Source: JANSWY01 sp965243755 (GTDB lineage Bacteria; Bacteroidota; Bacteroidia; Cytophagales; Cyclobacteriaceae). Taken from it: a stretch of 64,000 bases of DNA. The DNA lies in NCBI GenBank assembly GCA_965243755.1, contig CBDEVW010000002.1, positions 682,001 to 746,000 of the forward strand, in the 5' to 3' direction. A program made the translations under genes and the position numbers. How positions within the stretch are numbered: the stretch's first letter is position 1; every line of letters begins with the position of its first letter. Positions 7,143 to 17,400 of this stretch are shown in pieces. The notes under the pieces were generated by a model. That model did no database searches. It saw nothing but the letters and a program-made list of their open reading frames with translations, and was not told the origin of the DNA.

Positions 7143-10064
7143 ATGTCCCAAATATTCAAAACCTTACATTTTTCCTTTTTACTGTTATTAATTCATATAC
7201 CGGCAGCTATTTCTGTTGCTCAAACGAGAGAACAGGATAGTGTAAAATGGCATGACCATTACCTGACAGGATATAATTTATATCGATTGGGAAAACTTGA
7301 TAGTGCTGAATTCCATTTTCAGGAAGCAGAAAATTTGTCAGATAAACATGGCCTTATCTATCAGAAGCTGAAAGCAAAATATGCAATGGCTTCCAGTATG
7401 ATAGCCAGAAGTAATTACGATTCAGCCGGCAAGATTTATGATACTGCCCATAGGATGATACCTACAGATCATGAGAAATCAGATGAATTGATCGCTTTTG
7501 TCTACCTGGGTAAGGGACTTATTCATTACAGGCAGCTTCAGTACGATGGGGCAATCTCAAATTATAAGAAAGCTAAGGCTCTCAGGGAAAAATTTTTTGG
7601 AGTTGATCATGTGGAAACAGCTAAAAGCTATGCCAACATTGGGATGACCTATGAGCTGATCGGAGACTATGATAGTAGTATTTATTACCAAAAGAAAGCC
7701 ATCGATACCTTTAAGAAAATTCTTGGACCATCTCATGAATATGTTGGTAGAATGAGCCACAACATAGCAATTTCCTATCATTTTGCTGGCGAATCTACAA
7801 AGGCAATTGAGTTTCTGGACAAAGCAGTTCGTATCAGATCTCAGGCTACTGGAAGGAATCATCCTCAGGTAGCAACAACCCTTGAGTTCATGGGAAGTGT
7901 ATTCCAGGACCTTGGCAATTATAAAGCAGCAGATTCGATATATCAGGAATCCATTGCAATCAGGAATTCGATGGGGGTCAATCAAAATCTCAGAGATATC
8001 GGTGCAATGTACCAAAACCTGTCACTGAATGCTGCCTATAGAAAAGACAGCCTGGATGCCTATAAATACGCTGCACTTGCCAGAGAAGCCATGAGAAAAT
8101 CAGTAGGGGAAAATGACGCTAATTATTTGATTGGGATTTTAAATGAGGCTTCTATCAATAAAACATTCGGTAAGTACCAAACAGCAATTGAGCAGGTTGA
8201 TGAATTTATCCAGGCATATCAGTCAAATAATGTGAATTACATTTCTCAATACCTGTTGGCGTTTAACACCAAGGGTCAGTTGCAATTGGACCTTGGACAA
8301 TTTCAGGAAGCAATCGAATCGTTGTTGCAAGGTCTTTCAGAAAATCAGATTGGGAAAGATTCGTTAACTGCACAATCCACATTTATTGCACCTATTGATG
8401 CTTTAAAGTCCTTGAATTTAATTGTTTCGGCATATTTAAAAATGAATGACTACAGAAAAGCTGAAGCTTATGCCGATATAGCAAAAGCAGTTTTGATCAA
8501 TACCAAGTCTGAATTCTCCAATCAGGCAGATATCCTTGTAGTCAACAGGCTTTGGAGAGAGACCAACGAGCTGCTTTGTGAAATTTACTTTCAGCAGTAT
8601 CAGCAGGATAAGGACGAAAGAATAGTTGAGCAATTCTTTAATGCCATGTCGCAGTTGAATGGATCTTTAATTGTAGCCAGGAAAAAAGACACCTGGGCCA
8701 AAAAAGCTTTTGGAATTCCTGATTCCGTTCAACTTTTGGAGAGAAATGTGGTGACTAAAATCAATTCACTGAAAAAAGAGCTTGCTCAGGCGGATACTGA
8801 AAAAGAAGCCCAGCTTGTTGATCAATTGATAGAAGCACAATTCCAGTTAGAAGCATTGTACAATCAAATTGAAAAGAATTATCCACGATATCACAAGTTG
8901 CGGAATGACATTACATCAATAAAACTTTCCACTTATCAATCCAGGCTGGATAGAAAGGAGGCATCATTACACTATGCTTTCGCTGAGGACCGTTTTTACA
9001 TTCTCGTGGTACATCCCTCTGGTACGCAACTCATCTCCAGAGAACCTGATGGCATTAAGGAGCGGATACTTGATGGTCGCAGGATGCTGCTAAGTCAATC
9101 CGATTCGGTCTATCACATTTCATCATTATTGTATCAGGATTTTGTACAACCTATTGAAAGCCAGATTAGCAATTTTACGGACCTGGTAGTGTTTTCAGAT
9201 GATGTTCAGAATTATTTCCCGATGGAGCTAACCATGGATCAGAATGGGCAGTACTTATTAAAGCGATTCAATATTTCTTATGGTATTAATCCCGGGCTAA
9301 AATACGCTCAGGATAATGAGATGTTTGATTCAAATCGGTTGCTCAGCTTTGCGCCGGATTTCAGCGATCAAATTGATTTCACTTCTGATGGTTTGCGAGA
9401 AAACCTGAAGCCTATTCCAGGTGTGCTTGAAGAGGTTGAGTCAATTAGAAAAATTTATGATGGAAATTCTTTTATCAATAATTCAGCAACCGAAACCAAT
9501 TTCAAGAACAATGTGAATGGCTACAGTATTATTCACCTGGCTACTCATGCAATTGTCAACGATGAGTCTCCGGAATACTCAAAGCTTGCTTTCAATTTGG
9601 GAGACTCACTCAATGATGGTTATCTGCATGCCTACGAAATCTATGGTATGGACATCAAGGCCAAAATGGTGGCATTAAGTGCTTGTAATACTGGATTCGG
9701 GACAATCCAACGTGGCGAGGGTGTGATGAGTTTGTCGCATGCATTTGCCTATGCGGGCGTACCTTCCACATTAGTAAGTCTTTGGCCAGCATCCGATAAA
9801 TCAACCCCTAAACTGATGAAGATTTTCTACACTCATCTGGAATCAGGAATGAAGAAAGATCAGGCATTAAGACAGGCTAAACTTGATTATCTGAAGAATG
9901 CACAACAAAAGGCTGCTCATCCTTTTTACTGGGGAGGTTTTATTCTTACCGGAGACACGACACCTGTAGAATATGATTTTACCAATGCCTATTGGGGATT
10001 TGGTATTGGTCTGGTTCTGTTAATCCTGATGCTTGGATTGCTGAAAGTGAGACTTAGTGCCTAA
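7143..10064 (+). CDS. Secreted/membrane-anchored TPR-CHAT domain protein
   Basis: A 973-residue protein. A signal peptide (about residues 1-27) is followed by tetratricopeptide repeats (about 35-480, many with the pattern of paired helices such as AKSYANIGMTYELIGDYDSSI), a linker with coiled-coil-like segments, and a C-terminal CHAT domain (caspase HetF associated with TPRs). The putative catalytic dyad is visible: His in HLATHAIV (about residue 801) and Cys in ALSACNTG (about 848), then LSHAFAYAGVPS and SLWPASDKS. A hydrophobic segment near the end (FGIGLVLLILMLGLL) should anchor it, leaving the protease-like domain outside the cytoplasm. It converges on the anti-sigma/ECF pair with a 4-bp overlap of stop codons. 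Substrate unknown. Confidence 0.85.
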   Translation: MSQIFKTLHFSFLLLLIHIPAAISVAQTREQDSVKWHDHYLTGYNLYRLGKLDSAEFHFQEAENLSDKHGLIYQKLKAKYAMASSMIARSNYDSAGKIYDTAHRMIPTDHEKSDELIAFVYLGKGLIHYRQLQYDGAISNYKKAKALREKFFGVDHVETAKSYANIGMTYELIGDYDSSIYYQKKAIDTFKKILGPSHEYVGRMSHNIAISYHFAGESTKAIEFLDKAVRIRSQATGRNHPQVATTLEFMGSVFQDLGNYKAADSIYQESIAIRNSMGVNQNLRDIGAMYQNLSLNAAYRKDSLDAYKYAALAREAMRKSVGENDANYLIGILNEASINKTFGKYQTAIEQVDEFIQAYQSNNVNYISQYLLAFNTKGQLQLDLGQFQEAIESLLQGLSENQIGKDSLTAQSTFIAPIDALKSLNLIVSAYLKMNDYRKAEAYADIAKAVLINTKSEFSNQADILVVNRLWRETNELLCEIYFQQYQQDKDERIVEQFFNAMSQLNGSLIVARKKDTWAKKAFGIPDSVQLLERNVVTKINSLKKELAQADTEKEAQLVDQLIEAQFQLEALYNQIEKNYPRYHKLRNDITSIKLSTYQSRLDRKEASLHYAFAEDRFYILVVHPSGTQLISREPDGIKERILDGRRMLLSQSDSVYHISSLLYQDFVQPIESQISNFTDLVVFSDDVQNYFPMELTMDQNGQYLLKRFNISYGINPGLKYAQDNEMFDSNRLLSFAPDFSDQIDFTSDGLRENLKPIPGVLEEVESIRKIYDGNSFINNSATETNFKNNVNGYSIIHLATHAIVNDESPEYSKLAFNLGDSLNDGYLHAYEIYGMDIKAKMVALSACNTGFGTIQRGEGVMSLSHAFAYAGVPSTLVSLWPASDKSTPKLMKIFYTHLESGMKKDQALRQAKLDYLKNAQQKAAHPFYWGGFILTGDTTPVEYDFTNAYWGFGIGLVLLILMLGLLKVRLSA

Positions 10065-10768
10065 TTGCTCAACTCTTTCAATAACTGTTGGGCTTGATCA
10101 CTAAACTCCCCTTCTTTTAATGATTGTAGCATATTGATGCAATCATCAACCTGATCCAGTTGAAGGTATACCAGTGCAAGGTACCATTTGGCGGCTTGCT
10201 GATAGGAGAAATCAAGCTGATGTATCTGAGTTAATATTTTTTCACTTTGCTCCCATTGGCCAAGTTCCATATGACACATCGCAATAAAAAAGTGATCTGA
10301 CTCTGCTGGACTCACAATTTGGTTGAAAGTACTAATAGCCTCTTCATACGATTTTTGATCATAGAGAAAATAAGCTTTTTCACGAATGGTGAGCTCATTA
10401 CTTTGATTTCTTAGTGCAGTTACCTCAAAATTCTCATAGGTGTTGTAGTATTCCTGATAAAGATCCACCGAATTAGTGTATAGTCTAAAAGTTAAAGTGC
10501 CAACCAATATCAATACAGCAGCTGCGGACCAAACCTTCCATGATTTCCAGGTGATGCTTTTGGTGGAAGTGACCTCATTTTCCCATTGAGCGAACTTGGT
10601 CCTGGTTTGTTCCCTTTCTAATGACCTGAAAGCCAAAATTTCAAGCTCCATGTCATCAGCTAGTTTCCTGAATTCGTTCTCCTGATTGTACTTTTTCTCA
10701 AAACTGATTCTCTCTGATTCAGATAAAGAATCGTTAAAATAGCCGCGTATTAAGTCCTGATCATTCAT
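10061..10768 (-). CDS. TPR membrane protein, anti-sigma-factor-like
   Basis: A 235-residue protein with a cytoplasmic acidic N-terminus (MNDQDLIRGYFNDSLSESER, a start often seen in zinc-less anti-sigma proteins), one transmembrane helix (about 80-100, WSAAAVLILVGTLTF), and TPR-like helices outside (about 125-230, with KAYFLYDQKSYEEAISTF and FIAMCHMELGQWEQSEKIL). It overlaps the sigma gene by 8 bp, as expected of a sigma/anti-sigma pair. Proposed role: hold the sigma factor until the TPR part senses a protein partner, possibly the convergent TPR-CHAT protein. That role is inference. Confidence 0.7.
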   Translation of the reverse strand: MNDQDLIRGYFNDSLSESERISFEKKYNQENEFRKLADDMELEILAFRSLEREQTRTKFAQWENEVTSTKSITWKSWKVWSAAAVLILVGTLTFRLYTNSVDLYQEYYNTYENFEVTALRNQSNELTIREKAYFLYDQKSYEEAISTFNQIVSPAESDHFFIAMCHMELGQWEQSEKILTQIHQLDFSYQQAAKWYLALVYLQLDQVDDCINMLQSLKEGEFSDQAQQLLKELSN

Positions 10769-11339
10769 GGGTTAATGTTTTAAGTTCCGCGGAATAATTG
10801 TCTCTTAACCTGTCGAGGCACCTTTTCTTTTGGTTTTTCGCCACAGATTCATTTTTGTAACCCAGCTTTTCAGCGATCTGTTTGAATGGAAGGTTTTCAT
10901 AGTAGAACAGCTTAAGCAGCGTTTTGCACGGGTCAAGCGTCAATTTAATGGCCTCCCTGATTACCGCTACCTGCTTCGACTTTGACTCATCTAATGCCTG
11001 AGTACCGCTTAGAAAACTAAGGTGCTCTACCAACCGATGTTCATGATCAGTCATGGTAGCCGCCTTCCTGAATTTCAATTGCATCTGATTTTTAGCAATT
11101 GCATAGAGATATGTCTTCAGGCTACTGGTTAATTTTTGTAGTTTGCGCTGAAGAATATTCTCATAGACATACATTTGTACATCCTGATATAGATCGTGTG
11201 CCGCGTGGGTATCCATATTCCACTCTTTTTTACACCAGGCAATAAATGGCGATAATTCCTGTTGGTAAAAGCTTTTAAACAGGCTTTCATCCCCAGCAAT
11301 TAACCGATCCAATATTTCCTGATCATTCTTCTTACTCAT
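10761..11339 (-). CDS. ECF-type RNA polymerase sigma factor (sigma-70 family)
   Basis: A 192-residue protein from MSKKNDQEILDR; a 22-codon upstream extension of the frame has no family support and crosses a predicted promoter. Region 2 contains DLYQDVQMYVYENI and TYLYAIAKNQMQLKFRKA; region 4 contains LLKLFYYENLPFKQIAEKLGY followed by the recognition helix with KNQKKRCLDRLR. It overlaps the anti-sigma-like gene by 8 bp. A TAGGTTTG -7 element (minus strand, 11377-11370) lies 30 bp upstream, immediately before a TGTATACTTTTT box shared with the divergent giant gene. Confidence 0.88.
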   Translation of the reverse strand: MSKKNDQEILDRLIAGDESLFKSFYQQELSPFIAWCKKEWNMDTHAAHDLYQDVQMYVYENILQRKLQKLTSSLKTYLYAIAKNQMQLKFRKAATMTDHEHRLVEHLSFLSGTQALDESKSKQVAVIREAIKLTLDPCKTLLKLFYYENLPFKQIAEKLGYKNESVAKNQKKRCLDRLRDNYSAELKTLTHE

Positions 11340-11355
11340 TGATAACCTTTGGCGG

Positions 11356-11367
11356 AAAAAGTATACA
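11356..11367 (-). promoter_or_regulatory. TGTATACYTTTT box in front of the ECF sigma gene
   Basis: Minus-strand TGTATACTTTTT ends 16 bp before the sigma factor start. A near-identical box in the opposite direction lies at 11425-11436 in front of the divergent gene. The core GTATAC is itself palindromic. Just upstream (11377-11370) is TAGGTTTG, a perfect housekeeping -7 element. Confidence 0.45.
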
Positions 11368-11424
11368 TGCAAACCTAAATATCTTTCATTCCCTTTCATT
11401 TTCAAAAAAAATGTTGGGCTACTG

Positions 11425-11436
11425 TGTATACCTTTT
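11425..11436 (+). promoter_or_regulatory. TGTATACYTTTT box in front of the giant secreted protein gene
   Basis: TGTATACCTTTT lies 45 bp before the ATG at 11482 and matches 11 of 12 bases of the box before the sigma gene. It is a candidate ECF promoter element or a shared operator. Confidence 0.45.
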
Positions 11437-11481
11437 GAGACTCATGATATAAAAGGGCAAACCAAATAATTGAAATGCCCT

Positions 11482-14400
11482 ATGAAATACATTTTTACAA
11501 CACACATTGTGATATTTTTTCTGGTTTGCCTGATCCCAAGAAGCTCAAATGGCCAGGAAGTATTAGCCAATTTTGAAAACTTTCAGGTTCAGGGGACCAT
11601 CAAAAGCTTTGTTGCTGATGAAGATAATGGCCTTTTGTATGTAGGAGGTAATTTTAGCTGGATTGGCGAGATGAACAGAAATGGTGCAGTAGTTGACGGC
11701 ACTAATGGCGAAGTGATGGCCAATTACCCGGAAATAAATGGTCAGGTAGAAGTTGCCATATCAGATGGAGCCGGTGGTTTCTATATTGGGGGAGAGTTTA
11801 CAGAAGTCGGTGGTGTTACCAGAAATTACCTGGCTCAAATTGATGCCAGCGGTAATGTTACTAACTGGGACCCATCTCCAAATCAAAAGGTATTTGCTTT
11901 AGCATTGGATAATGGTATCGTATATGCCGGAGGTTGGTTCTCATCCATTGGAGGGGCAAGCAGGAGTAGTATAGGAGCTGTAGATGCTACGACAGGTGTT
12001 GCCACAAGCTGGAATCCCGGTGCAAATTCACCGGTTTATGGTTTGGAAGTATCAGGAAGCAATATTTTTGCTTACGGTGCTTTTACAACAATAGGCGGCC
12101 AATCCCGGGATAGAATAGCTGCTTTGGAATTATCTACAGGGAATGCTACTTCATGGGATGCTGGAGCAATTCCAAATTCCATCCGATGCATGAGTATTTC
12201 AAATGGAGTAGTATACGTAGGAGGAACATTTTCTACAATAGATGGGACGGCAAGAACAAATTTAGCAGCTTTGGATGAATCAACTGGGGCACTGACCTCA
12301 TGGAATCCAGGGGCCAGTTCCACTGTTTATGAAATTTTGGCCGATGGAACAAATATTTATGTTGGAGGAGCATTTACTACAATCGCAAGTGTTTCCAGAA
12401 CCAGATTGGCGTCATTTGTGGAGTCTACTGGTGCAATCACTAGCTGGAACCCTGTGGCAAACAGTAGTGTGTTAAGCCTGGATAAGGATGGCTCAACGTT
12501 GTATGTAGGAGGACAATTCCAAACAATAGCAGGCGAATCTAGACGAGGAGCAGCTGCATTTAATACAACCACCGGTAATCTGATCACCGGTTTTGATGTA
12601 GGAGGAACCAGTAAATCTGTGGCAACTGTTGCTGTGAGCAATTCAGACATATTTGTCGGCGGATCTTTTGATGGAATTGGAGGGGTAAACAGGTCTTGTC
12701 TTGCTGCGATAGATGTGGCTACCGGACAGGTTACTTCCTGGGACCCTCAGGCAGATGGCCAGGTCGCTGAATTGGTGTTGAGTGGCTCAAGCGTTTATGT
12801 TGGAGGTTACTTTTCAAATGTAGGAGGTGCCGCCAGGCAAGGTGTGGCGATCTTGGATGTCACTACAGGACTTGCCACCTCATGGAATGCAAACCTTTCT
12901 ACAAGTGGCTCTGTAGAAGCCATTATTCTGGGGAAGACTACATTATATATTGGGGGGTCGTTTAATGCGGTTAACGGAACTTCTCGAAGCAATATAGCTG
13001 AGGTGAATTTATCCGATGGTACTCCAACCTCCTGGGATCCAAGTGCCAACAATATGGTTAGGGACATGGTTATTTCCGGGAACACGAAACTATATGTTGG
13101 AGGAAGTTTTACATCAATTGGTGGACAAACCAGGCAATACATTTCCGAAATTAATATGTCCGATGGTTTGGCCACTTCCTGGGACCCTAATGCCAGTGGC
13201 GCAGTTTATGACATTGAACTGGATTCCGATGGGAACGTATTTGTTGGAGGATCATTCACCACAATAGGAGGCCAGGCACGTAATTATTTAGCAGCGCTTG
13301 ATCCTACTACCGGTAATGCCACCACCTGGGCTCCATCAGCAAGTAGTACAGTGCTCGATTTAAATATAGTGGATGATCTGGTTTATGCATCGGGTTATTT
13401 TACTACTATCGATGGTATGTCCCGTCCCAGGGTTGCGGCCATAAATGCAGATGGATCATTGAATTCCTGGACCATTGACCTGACATCATCTCCGGCTCAT
13501 GCAACCATGAATTACGGGTTCGGTACATTTATAGCAGGGTATAGTTACACCGTTGGGTTGGGACATTCTGGCATGATTGCCATAGATCGTGCAAATGGTC
13601 CTGCTACAAACATCAACCTAAGTAATATTAATGTAGCAGAAAATAGTCCTGTCAACACGCTTGTTGGTACTCTTTCATCTGAGGATGATGCTGGAGATAC
13701 ACATACCTATGCTTTAGTTAGCGGTCAGGGAGATGTAGACAATGGTTCTTTTTCTATCGTTGGTGATGAGGTTTATACCAATGAAGTTTTCGATTATGAA
13801 GAGGACACCTATAAAAACATCAGAGTTCAATCTGTTGATAATAATGGCAATGTGCAGGAACAGTTTTTTGGAATATTTATCACAAATGTCATTGAAACAG
13901 GTACTGACATCACCAGCTTTTCTTTTCAGGAAGGTAATGGCTTGGTAGACATTGATACAGAAAACCATGTAGTGACCATTGACGCTGGTGATGGTGTGGA
14001 TAGGTCTAGCCTTACACCTGATATTACAGTGTCTTCAGGAGCAACGATTTCACCAAATACTGGAGTTGCACAAAATTTTTCGGGTGACGTCATCTATACA
14101 GTTACAGCAGAGGATGGGTCAACTCAGAACTGGACAATAGACGCTGTTGGGTCACTGCCAGGAGGAACATACTATGTGAAAAGTGGTGGAGATTTTACTT
14201 CCCTAAAGCAATTTATGGATCGGGTAAACAACGATGGAATTGCCGGTGATGTAATTGCTGAAATTACCGGAAATCAGGATTCTAATCCATCAGTAGCATT
14301 TGTATTCTATGAGCACCTTGGAGAAGAAAATTATTCAATTACACTGAAGGCAGATGACACTGCTTCACCCTTTGAGTTAACCGATCCATTAAGACTGTAT

Positions 14401-17400
14401 GGGACAAATAACTTCATAGTCGATGGTGGGAACAAAATGACAATCCCCAGTATTTTATTGTCTTCACAAACTGGGAACGAACTATGTGAGAACATTACAA
14501 TTAAAAATACAATAATAGATGCTTCCTTTAATGTTTGGTATGCCGATAATCTATTGGTAGATGGGAATGTTTTTGATGGAATTGCGGCAACCAGCACGCT
14601 TACCCATTCAAGATTACTCTATTTCTATAACGGGACTGTAAGCAATGTCACCGTATCCAACAATAGGTTTAGCTACGACAATTCCTTTAATGTTCTGGCG
14701 AATCAAAGTAGTGCGGTAGGAATTCAGGTTTCTGAAGATATATCGGGATATGCCAATTTTTACAACAATGTTTTTTCCATCAAAGCAGCATCAGCTAATA
14801 ACCTCTATGGCATCATTGTATCGGCATTAACGGAAGATCTTTCGATTCATCACAATACCGTGAAAATTGAAGGAGGTCATGCGGATTGGACCAATTATGC
14901 ACACGGGATAACCGTTTCTACTGAACCATCCAATAGTCTTACTATCAAAAATAACCTTGTTGTAATGAACCCTACCATGACAGCTATCGGCCGAAATGTG
15001 GGGATCAAATTTTCAGATGCCTCTGTACCAACGGTTGATGTGGCACATAACAACACAACCTATTCAACCAGTGGCGGTCAATTCGATGCTTTCATGCAGG
15101 TGAATTCCACCTACTATGATGACACCAATGAAGCTACCATGTTCTCGCTTTACAATACAACCACAACTGATCCCACATTTACTGATGAATCCACTTTCGA
15201 TTATTCCCTAACAGGAAGCTCATTGAGCGAATCGGATTTTCGTGGCGTTCCAGTGGCTATGGTAACTGATGACTTCAATGGTATTGCCCGAAGTGCTTCT
15301 GCTCCATCAAAAGGAGCCTATGAGTCTGCAAACAACATCACAGAGATCGTTGATATTTCGTTCACAGGACAATCTGGAGATGAGGTAATTGACGATGTTG
15401 CAGGAACAATTGATGCATTGGCCACCATAGGTACTGACCTGTCTGCAGTTGCAGTAGATGTAACTACATTTGCCGGATCATCTGTAAATCCAATTAGCGG
15501 TTCGACGCAGGATTTTTCCGGAGGAGGAGTTACTTACACTGTGACTGCAGAGGCAGCAAATACCAGGGACTGGACCATCAACATTTCAGAGGTAAACGCA
15601 GCACCTACAGATATTGCATTGTCTAATAGCAGTGTGGATGAAAATGAAGCTTCAAACACTGTAGTAGGGACGTTCAGCACTACTGACCAGAACAGTGGGC
15701 AATCCCACTCATATACGTTAGTATCTGGAACAGGTGATGATGACAATGCTTCGTTTGTCATATTTGGTAATGAACTTCGCACCAATAATAGTTTCAACTA
15801 TGAAGTGAAGAATTCTTTTACCATCAGAGTCCAGACAGATGATGGAGAGAGTGGTCTGTATGAGGAGGCTTTTACGATTACAGTAAACAATGTTTGGGAG
15901 TCGCCAACTGGTATTGGATTTACCACATTTCCTAACGTAGATGAAAATAATGCTGTGGATGATGAAGTACTCACACTTACTACCACAGATGAAGACAGTG
16001 GGGAGACATACACCTATAGCCTTGTTGCGGGAACAGGAGATGACGATAATGCTTCATTCTCGATTACTGGAGATAAGTTGATCGCTGAGGAGGTGTTTAA
16101 CTACGAGGTGAAAAGCGGTTACAATATCAGGGTGCAAACAGATGATGGCAATGGAAACCAACATGCCGAGGCTTTATTTGTCAGTATTCAGGATGTAAAT
16201 GATGATCCTACCGCTATCAATATTTCGTCTGCTGAAATACAGGAAGGCAATAGTATCAATGACGTTATTGGTGCACTCACCACTGATGATGAAGATGGAT
16301 CGGATACACATGTTTACAGTTTAGTTGCAGGAACAGGAGATGATGATAACGCCTCATTCAATATCAGCGGAACTGATCTGCGAGCGTCAGAAGCCTTCGA
16401 TTATGAAACAAAGAACGCTTATACTATCCGTTTAAGAACTGATGACCAGAATGGGGGGTTGCTTGAGGAGGTGGTGTTAATTTCAATCACTAACCTGCCA
16501 GAAGCACCAACTGATATAGCCTTATCAAATAATTCCATTCAGGAGAACAATGCAACAGGAGCGTCTATTGGAACATTGACCACTACTGATGTTGATGCTG
16601 GGGAAACCTATACGTACACACTTGTTGCCGGTACTGGAGATGACGATAATGCATCTTTCACCATCGTAGGAGATGATTTCAGGGCCAATGAAGTATTTGA
16701 TTATGAAACAAAGAGCTCCTACACGGTAAGGATTCAAACAGATGATGGAAATGGCGGATTATTCGCTAAATCTTTTTCTATCACCATTACTGATGAGAAC
16801 CCTGAAACTATTGTCTGGGATGGCGCTACCTGGAGCAATGGTACAGGTCCTTCTTCAACAGACCATGCCCTGTTTAGCGGAAATTATGACGGTTCTTTTG
16901 AGTGCTTGAATCTTACAGTAAGTTCGGGCGTAACATTGAACATTCCAGCCAATAATACTGGTCATGTTTATGGTGATTTAAGCAACCTTGGTTCCATGAC
17001 TGTAGCGTCTGGTGGGTCGTTAATTACCTACAGCACAGCAACCATTTCGGGTAACGACATTACTATAGCAAGGAATACCAGGTATGCTGATGGCAAATAT
17101 AGTTTTGTAGGTACACCTGTTGAACAAAGCGCTACAATCACAGGATCTGATCTTGGTAGTCATGTTTATAAGTATGATGAAACGGTTGATTACGGAAGCA
17201 ATGATGGTCTGAACAGATGGGTTAGTGCGTCATCTGATGAATTGGTGCCAGGAAAAGGATATACGCAAGCCAATCAACTGGTTGTTCAGTTTTCCGGGAT
17301 GCCAAATGATGGTACTATCGTCTACAATGGCACCTACACAGGAGTTGCCGGAGATGCAACGAACGAAGATACAGAAGGGTGGAACCTCGTATCCAACCCG

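Noticed and set aside
13016..13267. Additional frames within the giant repeat gene, on both strands
   Set aside because: Repetitive coding sequence produces long alternative frames; none has a plausible protein.
11600..16800. Tandem repeats considered as a CRISPR array or satellite DNA
   Set aside because: The repeats are coding, in frame, of 150 and 300 bp, and diverged at the DNA level; no short identical repeat with unique spacers exists.
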